From Paracoccaceae bacterium (GTDB lineage: Bacteria > Pseudomonadota > Alphaproteobacteria > Rhodobacterales > Rhodobacteraceae), in contig PWWF01000089.1 of NCBI GenBank assembly GCA_003561595.1, forward strand, positions 1 through 12,181: a DNA stretch of 12,181 nt, read 5' to 3'. Both the position numbers and the translations under genes were made by a program. Positions 5,631 to 12,181 of this stretch are shown piece by piece (positions within the stretch are counted from its first letter, which is position 1; each line of letters starts with the position of its first letter). The notes beneath the pieces are model-generated. The model ran no database searches, was not told where the DNA came from, and was given only the letters and a program-made list of their open reading frames with translations.

Positions 5631-7072
5631 CCGCGCTGATGCTGCAGGGCGCAGGGTCGAATGTCGGCAAATCCGTGCTGGTGGCCGGGCTTGCCCGCGC
5701 TGCGCGCAGGCGCGGGCTGTCGGCCGCGCCGTTCAAGCCGCAGAACATGTCCAACAACGCCGCCGTCACTGCCGATGGTGGTGAGATCGGGCGTGCGCAG
5801 GCGCTGCAGGCCATAGCCTGCGGGCTGGACCCGGTGACCGACATGAACCCCATTCTGCTGAAACCCGAAAGCGAGACAGGCGCGCAGGTCATCGTGCAAG
5901 GCAGGCGTCTGACGACGGTACGGGCAGCGGGTTATGCCGCGCTGAAGCCGCAGCTGATGGCCCCGGTGCTGGAAAGCTTCCAACGGCTGCGAGGCGCGTA
6001 TGATCTGATTCTGGTCGAGGGCGCGGGCAGCCCGGCCGAGGTCAATCTGCGCAAGGGCGACATCGCCAATATGGGGTTCGCGCGCGCGGCGGATGTGCCT
6101 GTGGCCCTGATTGGCGATATCGACAGGGGCGGGGTGATCGCGCAGATGGTCGGCACGAAAGCGGTGCTCGATCCAGCGGATGCCGCCTGCATCCGCGGCT
6201 TTGTCATCAACAAGTTTCGCGGCGACCCAAGGCTGTTTGACGATGGCTATGCCCTGATTTCGGCGCGCACGGGCTGGCCGGGTTTCGGCGTGCTGCCCTG
6301 GTTTGACCAGGCCCATCGGCTGCCAGCCGAAGATGCGCTGGATCTGCGCAGTGGCCCCGGCACGGGCGGTATCGTCATTGCCTGCCTCGCCCTGTCGCGG
6401 ATCGCGAATTTCGACGATCTCGACCCGTTGGCGGCGGAACCGGGGGTGGATCTGGTCATGGTCCGGCCCGGTCAACCCATTCCGGCGGCGGCCCGGCTGG
6501 TCATCGTGCCCGGCACGAAATCCACCCGTGCGGATCTGGCCTTTCTGCGTGCGCAGGGCTGGGATATCGATCTGCAGGCGCATTATCGCCGTGGCGGGCA
6601 TGTCATGGGCATCTGCGGTGGCTACCAGATGCTGGGGCGCGCGATTGCCGACCCCGAAGGGGTGGAGGGGGTCGCTGGTGAGGATGCTGCTCTTGGCCTG
6701 CTGGATGTCACGACACGGATGCAGCCCGACAAGCGGCTGGAACAGGTGCGCGCGACGCATGCGGCCTCTCACCTGCCGATTACGGGGTATGAGATCCATA
6801 TCGGCGTGACCGATGGCCCTGACCGCGCGCGCCCCTTTGCCCATGTGGATGGCACGCCCGAAGGCGCTGTGTCTGCCTGTGGCCGCGTCATCGGTTCCTA
6901 TCTGCATGGCATGTTTGTCTGCGATGCCTTTCGCACGCATATGCTGCAGGGGCTGGGGGTGCAGGCGGCGGGGGTGGATTACGCGGCAGGGGTCGAGGCC
7001 ACGCTCGACGCGCTGGCCGATCATCTGGAGGCGCATCTGGATGTGCCGGGGCTGCTGGCGCTGGCGCGCTGA
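5627..7072 (+). CDS. cobQ: Adenosylcobyric acid synthase (glutamine-hydrolysing)
   Basis: CobQ amidates carboxylates b, d, e and g of adenosylcobyrinic acid a,c-diamide, using glutamine and ATP. The 481-residue product shows the N-terminal dethiobiotin-synthetase-like ATPase with [10 protein letters not shown] (residues 7-16), [12 protein letters not shown] (37-48), [12 protein letters not shown] and DIDRGG. The C-terminal class I-like amidotransferase has [10 protein letters not shown] with nucleophile Cys330, GYEIHIG, and GSYLHGMF with His427. Length agrees with the roughly 484-residue model CobQ. I chose ATG 5627 over upstream in-frame starts because homology begins at MTALMLQG and a G-run precedes it. 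The AAA+ gene starts 54 bp downstream with no terminator in between, so the three genes from cobQ onward are probably one transcript. Confidence 0.96.
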   Translation: MTALMLQGAGSNVGKSVLVAGLARAARRRGLSAAPFKPQNMSNNAAVTADGGEIGRAQALQAIACGLDPVTDMNPILLKPESETGAQVIVQGRRLTTVRAAGYAALKPQLMAPVLESFQRLRGAYDLILVEGAGSPAEVNLRKGDIANMGFARAADVPVALIGDIDRGGVIAQMVGTKAVLDPADAACIRGFVINKFRGDPRLFDDGYALISARTGWPGFGVLPWFDQAHRLPAEDALDLRSGPGTGGIVIACLALSRIANFDDLDPLAAEPGVDLVMVRPGQPIPAAARLVIVPGTKSTRADLAFLRAQGWDIDLQAHYRRGGHVMGICGGYQMLGRAIADPEGVEGVAGEDAALGLLDVTTRMQPDKRLEQVRATHAASHLPITGYEIHIGVTDGPDRARPFAHVDGTPEGAVSACGRVIGSYLHGMFVCDAFRTHMLQGLGVQAAGVDYAAGVEATLDALADHLEAHLDVPGLLALAR

Positions 7073-7126
7073 GCGTGCTTGCCAAGTGCCGCAGGCGGGC
7101 CATCTTGTCGCGCAAGGAGAGTGCAG

Positions 7127-8239
7127 ATGGTCAATGCCCCGGCAACACCGACAGGACAGGCGCGCGATCTGCTGATGGCGGGCTGGCAGGCGCAAACAGA
7201 TGGGGGCTTGCGCGCAAGCTGGATGCTGCATGGCCGCCCCGGCATCGGCAAGACCGAGATCGTGCAGGACATGGCGCAGCGGATCGGCGCGCGGCTGTTC
7301 GATCTGCGCCTGACCACGATCGAGCCGCAGGACCTGCGTGGCCTGCCCTTTTTCGACATGGACGCGCAGCGCACGGTCTGGTTCCGCCCCGAGGATCTGC
7401 CCGATGACCCGGCCACCCCGTCGATCCTGTTTCTGGATGAGTTGACCGCCGCGCCGCCCCAGTTGCAGCCCACGGTCTACGGGCTGCTGCAGGAACGCCG
7501 GGTCGGGCGCCATATGCTGCCCGATAGCTGCTTTGTCGTGGCCGCCGGTAACATGGTCGAGGATGGCGCCATCGCCTATGAGATGGGCACGGCCCTGTCC
7601 GACAGGCTGATCCATCTGCGCCTGACCGCCACGGCGGATGACTGGTTGCAGAACTACGCCCTGCCGCAGGGGCTGGACCCTGCCGTGATCGCGTTTATCC
7701 GCACGCGCCCCGAATGCCTCGACACCACGGAAGAGGCGCTGCGCGCGGGCGAGATGATCGCCTGCACGCCCCGGTCCTGGGCGCGGGTGTCGGCGCTGAT
7801 GCGGGCGATTGCGGATCGGGGGCTGCGCAACACCGCCATCGCCGGGGTGCTGGGCGAGGCCGTGGCCGCCGAGTTCCGCCTGATCGCCGAGGATATTGCC
7901 GCCAGCGTGCATCTCGATGCACTGCTGGAGGCGAAATCGGGCAACCGGCTGGCGCTTTACCCGACCTCGCTGCACGGGCTGACGGCGCTGGTCTATGCGC
8001 TGATCACCCGCGCGGACGCGGCCCGGCTGCCCGCGATCATCGAGATCATGGCCGAACTGCGCGAATTGGGCACGCTGCGCGGCGCGCCCTTCAGTGCAAT
8101 GCCCTTGGCGGAACTGGGCACGCATGGGTTCGAGCTGCTGATTGCGCGCGCGTTGGAGCAGGGCTGGCAAGAGGCGTTTCTGAACTCGCCCGCCTATGCG
8201 GCCTATATGGCCGAGCGCGAGGCGGCGGGGCTTGGCTGA
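7127..8239 (+). CDS. MoxR-like AAA+ ATPase
   Basis: The 370-residue AAA+ protein has Walker A GRPGIGKT (residues 36-43), Walker B ILFLDE (100-105), sensor 1 AAGN with Asn142, and SDRL with Arg160 as the likely arginine finger, then a helical C-terminal region. These features place it in the MoxR/AAA_5 group, whose members remodel or load metals into partner proteins together with a VWA protein. AAGGAGA lies 7 nt before ATG 7127, which settles the start over an upstream in-frame ATG at 7079. The partner VWA gene follows with an 8-bp overlap. Because it sits behind cobQ, it may be confused with CobS. CobS pairs with an acidic-linker CobT, not with a DUF2201 protein, so I do not use that name. 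Confidence 0.88.
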   Translation: MVNAPATPTGQARDLLMAGWQAQTDGGLRASWMLHGRPGIGKTEIVQDMAQRIGARLFDLRLTTIEPQDLRGLPFFDMDAQRTVWFRPEDLPDDPATPSILFLDELTAAPPQLQPTVYGLLQERRVGRHMLPDSCFVVAAGNMVEDGAIAYEMGTALSDRLIHLRLTATADDWLQNYALPQGLDPAVIAFIRTRPECLDTTEEALRAGEMIACTPRSWARVSALMRAIADRGLRNTAIAGVLGEAVAAEFRLIAEDIAASVHLDALLEAKSGNRLALYPTSLHGLTALVYALITRADAARLPAIIEIMAELRELGTLRGAPFSAMPLAELGTHGFELLIARALEQGWQEAFLNSPAYAAYMAEREAAGLG

Positions 8240-9497
8240 GCCCCGCCATTCCGCGCGCGCCAGCCCCGCGCTGCAGGCATTGACCGAATGCGACCCGGCG
8301 CTGGCGACGCTGGCGCTGTGGTGTCGGCATCGCGACAGCGCCGAGGTCGAACTGGCCGAGACGCGCGGCACCGAAATCCTGTATGGCGCGGGGTTCGAGG
8401 CGCTGCCGCTGCATCAGCAGATCGGGGTGGCGGGGCATCACATCCTGCATGTGGCCTTGCAGCATTCCGCGCGAATGGAGGCGATGGCCACGCGGCTGGG
8501 CCCCGGTTTCTCGCCCGAATTCTGGCAGATCGCCTGCGATGCGATTGTGAATGAAACGATCCTGCGCGCGGGCCATGCCCTACCCCGCCCGGTGCTACGC
8601 CTCTCCGGTCTGATGCGCACGATCGGCGCGCCGGACGACAGTGACGGGCTGCTCTCGCAATGGGATGCAGAGCAATTGTATCACAAGGTATTGCGCGTGG
8701 GCGGTGGCGGCGGGGGTGAGGGCGCGCGTAGCGCCGTGCTCGCCTATGCCGAGGCGCAGCGCTTTCGCCCCGACCTGTCCCCCGGCCAGAACGAGGGCGA
8801 GGACGCAGAGGGCGACACGCGGCTGGATGCGGCCGATTGGCGCGGGCATCTGACGCGCGCGATGGCCGCAGGGCGTGCCGCTGGCGTGGGGCTGGGGGCG
8901 CTTGGCGCGCCGCTGGGCGATCTGCCCCGCCCGCAGGTGCCGTGGGAACTGGTCCTGCGCCGCTTGTTGCTGAACGCGACCCTGCCGCGCCATGCCCCCA
9001 ATCCGGGCCGACCCGCTCGGCGCTGGCTGGCGCAGGCGGGCCATGCCTTGCAGACGGGCGCAGAGCTGCCGCCCTGGCAGCCGCGCCAGATGGCACCGGT
9101 GCAGCAACCGCGTCTGGTGGTGGCGCTGGACAGTTCAGGCTCGATCCCGCCGGTTACCCTGCGCCTGTTTCTGGCAGAGATTACCGGGATCGTGCGGCGC
9201 ATGTCGGCAGAGTTGCGCTTGATCGTGTTTGACGAAGATATCCGGTCCGAAACACCCCTGAACAGCGCGACCATCCGGCGCACCCTGTCAGAACTGGCTC
9301 TGCCCGAAGGCGGTGGCACAGATTTTCGCCCGGCGCTGGCGCGGGCGGCGCAACTGCGCCCGGCCGCTCTGGTGGTGCTGACCGATATGGACGGCCCGAT
9401 GGGTGCGGCACCGCGCGGGCTGCGCGTCATCTGGGCCTGTCCGGCCGCCGAGCCCCCGCGCGCGCCCTTTGGGCATGTCCTGTCACTCGCCCGCTGA
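8232..9497 (+). CDS. DUF2201/VWA-like protein, partner of the AAA+ ATPase
   Basis: The protein is about 421 residues. The N-terminal third matches the putative metallopeptidase domain of DUF2201 proteins (AGHHILHVALQHSARM, then FWQIACDAIVNETI). A Gly/acid-rich linker follows, and then a C-terminal VWA-like domain with a complete MIDAS: DSSGS, GGGTDF and LTDMDG. Residues 69-73 read HHILH where HExxH is expected, so the catalytic glutamate is replaced by histidine and peptidase activity is doubtful. TTG 8232 is the likely start: it follows a G-rich ribosome site and overlaps the AAA+ gene stop by 8 bp, while the ATG at 8196 would overlap it by 44 bp. The last 15 bp overlap the convergent membrane-protein gene. 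Confidence 0.82.
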   Translation: MAEPRHSARASPALQALTECDPALATLALWCRHRDSAEVELAETRGTEILYGAGFEALPLHQQIGVAGHHILHVALQHSARMEAMATRLGPGFSPEFWQIACDAIVNETILRAGHALPRPVLRLSGLMRTIGAPDDSDGLLSQWDAEQLYHKVLRVGGGGGGEGARSAVLAYAEAQRFRPDLSPGQNEGEDAEGDTRLDAADWRGHLTRAMAAGRAAGVGLGALGAPLGDLPRPQVPWELVLRRLLLNATLPRHAPNPGRPARRWLAQAGHALQTGAELPPWQPRQMAPVQQPRLVVALDSSGSIPPVTLRLFLAEITGIVRRMSAELRLIVFDEDIRSETPLNSATIRRTLSELALPEGGGTDFRPALARAAQLRPAALVVLTDMDGPMGAAPRGLRVIWACPAAEPPRAPFGHVLSLAR

Positions 9498-10169
9498 GCG
9501 CGCGGCCATCAGGGCCGCCATCCGTGCGTGACCTGAAATCGTGGCCGGGTCCAGCGTCAGGTCATGCACCTCGATCCGCCGGGCCAGCCCGATATGCTGC
9601 AAGGCGCGTTCGGTCAGGGGCGGGGCGAACAGCTCGTTCGTCAGCATTTCGCGTTCACTGGCATCGAGCGCCAGCAGCTCCGGCCCTTCCTCGGATTGCA
9701 CGGACACAAGCGTCAGGGGCGGTACGCGCAACAGGTCCGACTGTTCGATCACCAGGTGCAGCCTGCCCGATTTTAACCCGCGCCGCGCGGCGATCCGGCC
9801 CAGCAGGGTGCGTGCCCGCGCGCGCAACGTATCCAGCCCCGCATCGGCCTGATCTTCCGTGACCAGCGCCTTGCGCCGCGCCTCTGACGCGCGCAGCATC
9901 CGCGATTCCACCAGAAAGATCACGATCAGCATGGGGATCGGGGCCTGCGCGATCACGACCGCGTAATCACGCCAGACCAGCGCCGCGATCACAAAGGGCA
10001 ACAGAGTCAGCGAATAACGCAGCCCCTCGCGTTCGAATATCAGCCGCGCCCATAGCCGGAAGCTGCCGCCCCTTGGCCAGACGGTCGTCAGCCCCAGAAA
10101 CTTGCGCGGCACCCATCGAATGCGCAGGGCGTCGCGGTTCAGGACTGTTGCATGGCTGAGCAGGAACAT
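9483..10169 (-). CDS. Membrane protein of unknown function with two adjacent helices
   Basis: I do not recognise this 228-residue protein. Residues about 53-66 and 70-87 are hydrophobic and separated by WRDY, which suggests a helical hairpin with both ends cytoplasmic. A basic N-terminal segment precedes them. An Arg/Ala-rich, possibly coiled-coil stretch (about 90-130) and a soluble C-terminal domain (GRLHLVIEQSDLLRVPPLTLVSV and on) follow. It is 48 bp downstream of lolA on the same strand and may be cotranscribed with it, which hints at an envelope role. No convincing ribosome-binding site precedes ATG 10169, but no better start is visible. Its end overlaps the convergent VWA gene by 15 bp. 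Confidence 0.7.
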   Translation of the reverse strand: MFLLSHATVLNRDALRIRWVPRKFLGLTTVWPRGGSFRLWARLIFEREGLRYSLTLLPFVIAALVWRDYAVVIAQAPIPMLIVIFLVESRMLRASEARRKALVTEDQADAGLDTLRARARTLLGRIAARRGLKSGRLHLVIEQSDLLRVPPLTLVSVQSEEGPELLALDASEREMLTNELFAPPLTERALQHIGLARRIEVHDLTLDPATISGHARMAALMAARSAGE

Positions 10170-10217
10170 GCCAGGATAAATGGCCCGAGGCGGCAGCGCT
10201 TCAAGCCTGCATAGCGA

Positions 10218-10823
10218 TCAGCGGCTACGCGAACTCACTTCAGCTGTGATATTGAATAGCCGCGCGGAGAGATCCTCGCCAAAGGTCAGATCACCCAGAA
10301 TGACCGTCGTCTCGTCACCCAGATCATCGCGGATCACCCATTGGCGCAATTCGGTGGGATTGGCCGAAAAGATCAGACGGATAGAGCCGTATTGCGGGTT
10401 TTCCGGGTCCTGGGCGACCACAGAGGTCGTGTTGTCATCGTGGAAGTGATCGACCACCATGTCGCGATTGGAGAAATCGACGTTGCTTTCCAGGATCAGG
10501 TTCAGCGGCGTGCGGCGCAGCGGGTATTGGTTCGGCCCCTGATTCGACCGCCCATCGAAAACGGCGACCTGCCCACCACCAGCCATCACCAGCGAGCGTT
10601 CCGGCGGGTCATATTCGAAACGCACCCGACCAGGGCGTCGAATGTATATCCGGCCCGTGCTGATCGATTCGTCAGGGTTGATCTGGGTGAACGTCCCCTG
10701 CGCAGTCGAGAAGCTATTGAAATAGCGCGAAATCTCGGTCAGCGGGATGGCCTGCGCGAAACCGGGGCGCGCGAGCGCCACGGCGGGCAGGGATAGCAAA
10801 AGCGATCTGCGGGTCATACTCAT
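10218..10823 (-). CDS. lolA: Outer-membrane lipoprotein carrier protein LolA
   Basis: LolA carries lipoproteins across the periplasm from LolCDE to the outer membrane. The 201-residue product begins MSMTRRSLLLSLPAVALARPGFAQA, a cleavable signal peptide with a twin-arginine-like TRRSLLL and an AQA cleavage site. The mature part shows the family pattern AQGTFTQINPDES..GRIYIRRPGRVRFEYDPP, then a VAVFDGRSNQ segment and RRTPLNLIL, in a half-barrel of about 175 residues. ATG 10823 is preferred over ATG 10817 and over longer starts, because the signal peptide begins here. No start has a clear Shine-Dalgarno sequence. It is 48 bp upstream of the unknown membrane-protein gene. Confidence 0.9.
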   Translation of the reverse strand: MSMTRRSLLLSLPAVALARPGFAQAIPLTEISRYFNSFSTAQGTFTQINPDESISTGRIYIRRPGRVRFEYDPPERSLVMAGGGQVAVFDGRSNQGPNQYPLRRTPLNLILESNVDFSNRDMVVDHFHDDNTTSVVAQDPENPQYGSIRLIFSANPTELRQWVIRDDLGDETTVILGDLTFGEDLSARLFNITAEVSSRSR

Positions 10824-10926
10824 GCGGGTTAGATATCGCATTTTAGGCGCGGCGGAAGGTCTGATCCGCTCACGCAGGCCACACAAGGCAGAGAGTTGCC
10901 GAAAACCCTGCCCGACCGCGCGGCAA

Positions 10927-11709
10927 TCAGCGACTTGCAAGGCGACGCATCACGCCAGAGCCCAGGTAGCCAGAGAACCCGCGCAGCCGTTTCACCAGAC
11001 CGATTTCCTGCTGCCCCAGCGCGCGCCACACCCCGATGGCCGAAGCCAGTTTGTTTGCGGATCTGGACCCCGGCGACACACGGTACTCCGCCAGAACCTG
11101 CGGCAGGCCCACGGCCACGCCGCCCTCGCGCATGAGCGACAACCAGAACACATAGTCTTCGGGCAGCGTGTCCACAGGCATACGGGCCTGCGCGAAGCGG
11201 GTACGGCGATACGCCCCGGTCGAGCATCCGATGGGATTGCCCGATAGCGCATTTTCCCATGTCACTACCGGCTTGGCCCGCACCACGCCCTTGCTCAGCC
11301 CGTTCTCATCCACGCGCCGGTAAGAACTGAAGACGATATCCGCCCCTTGCTCGAATGCCTCATGCTGCGCGGCTAGCTTTTCGGGCATCCAGCGGTCGTC
11401 AGCATCCAGAAAGGCCACGAAGTCACCCCGCGCCTGCGCAAGGCCAAGGTTGCGCGTTGCCGCGACCTGACGTGCGCGTTTCTGAGCGGGATCATGCAGC
11501 ATGCGCATGCGCGGGTCTTCTGCGCAGGCAGTTTGCAATATGGCAAGCGAGCCATCGGATGACGCGTCATCAACCAGAATCGCTTCCCAGTTTTCAAAGC
11601 TCTGCGCACGCAGGGAGTTCAGCGTTGCGGGCAGCGTCTGCGCAGCATTGTGAACCGGAACGATGACCGAGAAAACAGGCGCATCAAGATTTGTCTTGCC
11701 CTGAAACAC
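10927..11709 (-). CDS. Family 2 glycosyltransferase
   Basis: The 260-residue soluble protein has the GT-A fold motifs of family GT2: FSVIVPVHNAAQTL (residues 13-26), VDDASSDGS (46-54) for nucleotide binding, the metal-binding DADD (102-105), and PEDYVFWL with ED at 184-185 as the likely catalytic base region. It probably transfers a sugar from a nucleotide donor to a surface polysaccharide or lipid; donor and acceptor cannot be told from sequence. There are no membrane helices. The start is GTG 11709, with AGGAAGG about 9 nt upstream. It stands 103 bp above lolA and next to an AT-richer intergenic region, so it may be a lone accessory gene rather than part of a polysaccharide operon. Confidence 0.88.
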   Translation of the reverse strand: MFQGKTNLDAPVFSVIVPVHNAAQTLPATLNSLRAQSFENWEAILVDDASSDGSLAILQTACAEDPRMRMLHDPAQKRARQVAATRNLGLAQARGDFVAFLDADDRWMPEKLAAQHEAFEQGADIVFSSYRRVDENGLSKGVVRAKPVVTWENALSGNPIGCSTGAYRRTRFAQARMPVDTLPEDYVFWLSLMREGGVAVGLPQVLAEYRVSPGSRSANKLASAIGVWRALGQQEIGLVKRLRGFSGYLGSGVMRRLASR

Positions 11710-11785
11710 GAATACAGACCTTCCTGCCGCCCTAGCGCAGATATCGACTTCGGCAGTGGGTCTGCCCGGCCAACAGCCCGAATGT

Positions 11786-11838
11786 ACAACAAGTTGCGAC
11801 TATCGACGATAAAAACTTCGAAATTGCGTACTTGTTGT
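11786..11838. repeat. 9-bp inverted repeat with 35-nt spacer
   Basis: ACAACAAGT (11786-11794) and ACTTGTTGT (11830-11838) are exact reverse complements. The spacer contains the palindrome TTCGAA. The arms could be paired regulator half-sites upstream of GT2 or an RNA stem; nothing in the sequence decides between these. Confidence 0.5.
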
Positions 11839-11849
11839 GCAAGTGCACA
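11836..11849. promoter_or_regulatory. Palindrome TGTGCA-AG-TGCACA, candidate operator
   Basis: TGTGCA (11836-11841) and TGCACA (11844-11849) are exact reverse complements separated by AG. It sits between the divergent GT2 and oxidoreductase genes, overlapping the right arm of the larger inverted repeat. A regulator site is plausible; no family is assigned. Confidence 0.35.
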
Positions 11850-11896
11850 CCATCACTCTGCAAATTTACATGCTGAAATTAACAGGGCTTTGTCGC

Positions 11897-11966
11897 GCCA
11901 ACGGAAAACCAAGTCAACAGGGTGTCACTTGGTTCGCGCGGCCCGCGACATTTTTTTGCCGTTGGC
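11897..11966 (+). other. Nested inverted repeats, possible structured RNA (three-way junction)
   Basis: An outer pair, GCCAACGG (11897-11904) with CCGTTGGC (11959-11966), is extended by AAAA against part of the T7 run. It encloses a hairpin AACCAAGT (11907-11914) / ACTTGGTT (11927-11934) and a second hairpin TCGCG (11934-11938) / CGCGA (11944-11948). All arms pair perfectly. The fold would be a three-way junction in a transcript of about 70 nt. It is AT-richer than the surroundings and lies about 110 bp before the oxidoreductase start. It could be a leader element or part of a small RNA. Confidence 0.45.
11934..11957 (+). terminator. Candidate Rho-independent terminator
   Basis: The stem TCGCG/CGCGA with loop CGGCC is followed, after CA, by seven T residues (11951-11957). 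The stem is short, but the T-run is the only one of its kind in the window. No gene ends just upstream on this strand, so it would end a small RNA or attenuate the transcript leading to the oxidoreductase. The T-run also takes part in the alternative outer stem described for the larger element. Confidence 0.42.
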
Positions 11967-12074
11967 CGGGCGTTTCGGTGCCTGCCTGGGATGGTCAGAG
12001 CACCGGAACAAAATGCAGAAACGCCGCCCGTTTTTCGATTGCGCCCCAGTGGCCCCGCACCGTATCGAGATGCC

Positions 12075-12181
12075 ATGAGCAAGACCTTCGACGCCGCAGT
12101 AATTGGTGCCGGGATCGTCGGCGCGGCCACAGCGGCAGAACTGTGCCGCAGGCATCCGGGCTGGCAGGTGCTGGTGCTGGA
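12075..12181 (+). CDS. FAD/NAD(P)-binding oxidoreductase, N-terminus only (runs off the window)
   Basis: Thirty-five codons are visible: MSKTFDAAVIGAGIVGAATA, then AELCRRHPGWQVLVL. This is a Rossmann nucleotide-binding beta-alpha-beta unit with GAGIVG (residues 11-16), and the second strand ends where the acidic ribose-binding residue is expected. The pattern is typical of DAO/GlpD-type FAD-dependent oxidoreductases, including L-2-hydroxyglutarate oxidases, but too little is present to choose. ATG 12075 is the start. A GAGA about 5 nt upstream is a weak ribosome site. Confidence 0.72.
   Translation, partial: MSKTFDAAVIGAGIVGAATAAELCRRHPGWQVLVL

Larger units (their letters stand above)
11710..12074. 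other. 365-bp intergenic region, AT-richer than the rest
   Basis: The region separates the divergent GT2 and oxidoreductase genes. It lacks a convincing gene: a 142-codon plus-strand frame (11650-12078) crosses it but has no domain and overlaps the GT2 start antisense. Composition is visibly poorer in GC between about 11780 and 11900, unlike the flanks. It contains several inverted repeats, listed separately. Promoters for both divergent genes must lie here, but I could not place convincing hexamers. Confidence 0.6.

Noticed and set aside
5558..8371. 937-codon open frame on the minus strand
   Set aside because: It lies antisense to cobQ and the AAA+ gene, both of which carry full motif sets. 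The frame is rich in Arg, Gln and His with no domain, as expected of a shadow in GC-rich DNA.
7127..9497. Naming the AAA+/VWA pair cobS and cobT
   Set aside because: The VWA protein has a DUF2201-type N-terminus and lacks the long acidic linker of CobT; proximity to cobN and cobQ alone does not justify the names.
11897..11966. Integron attC site
   Set aside because: The outer arms do not fit the RYYYAAC/GTTRRRY core sites and no integrase or cassette is present.
11650..12078. 142-codon plus-strand frame across the intergenic region
   Set aside because: It starts inside the GT2 gene on the opposite strand, crosses the hairpins and T7 run, and shows no domain.

Overview
The window is GC-rich, densely packed DNA of the kind seen in Rhodobacteraceae (Alphaproteobacteria). 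The call rests on base composition, the cobalt-late (aerobic) cobalamin gene set, and a short dispersed intergenic element common in that family (GGATATTTGG.CAAAGATGAA, present twice). No tRNA, rRNA, CRISPR array or transposase is visible.

Left half, minus strand (about 4710 down to 1): a TTGACA-type promoter with a 20-bp palindrome inside it leads into a well-formed cobalamin riboswitch (about 4672-4481). Below it lie five co-directional genes: a histidine-rich c'/c556-like cytochrome, a HupE/UreJ family transporter, a DUF1636 thioredoxin-like ferredoxin, the GTPase metallochaperone CobW, and the N-terminal 530 residues of CobN, whose C-terminus lies outside the window. Together they read as a B12-repressed unit for bringing in cobalt, handling it and inserting it into the corrin ring.

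Middle, plus strand: cobO (adenosyltransferase) diverges from the riboswitch and is followed by a strong GC hairpin. A 285-bp gap full of inverted repeats comes next, then cobQ (adenosylcobyric acid synthase). CobN, CobO and CobQ act close together in the late aerobic pathway: cobalt insertion, adenosylation, then four amidations. Downstream of cobQ, on the same strand and with little spacing, are a MoxR-like AAA+ ATPase and a DUF2201/VWA-like protein. This pair resembles the CobS/CobT architecture but is a different family, and the metallopeptidase-like motif of the VWA protein reads HHILH instead of HExxH.

Right part, minus strand: a two-helix membrane protein of unknown function ends in a 15-bp overlap with the VWA gene. 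Upstream of it are a LolA-type lipoprotein carrier and a family 2 glycosyltransferase. A relatively AT-rich 365-bp intergenic stretch (11710-12074) follows. It holds several inverted repeats, including a nested set that can fold as a three-way junction with a T7 tract. The window ends in the first 35 codons of a plus-strand FAD/NAD-dependent oxidoreductase.

The observations most worth following up are the cytochrome-led riboswitch operon, the palindrome inside its promoter, the AAA+/VWA pair with the altered zinc motif next to cobQ, and the structured element at 11897-11966.
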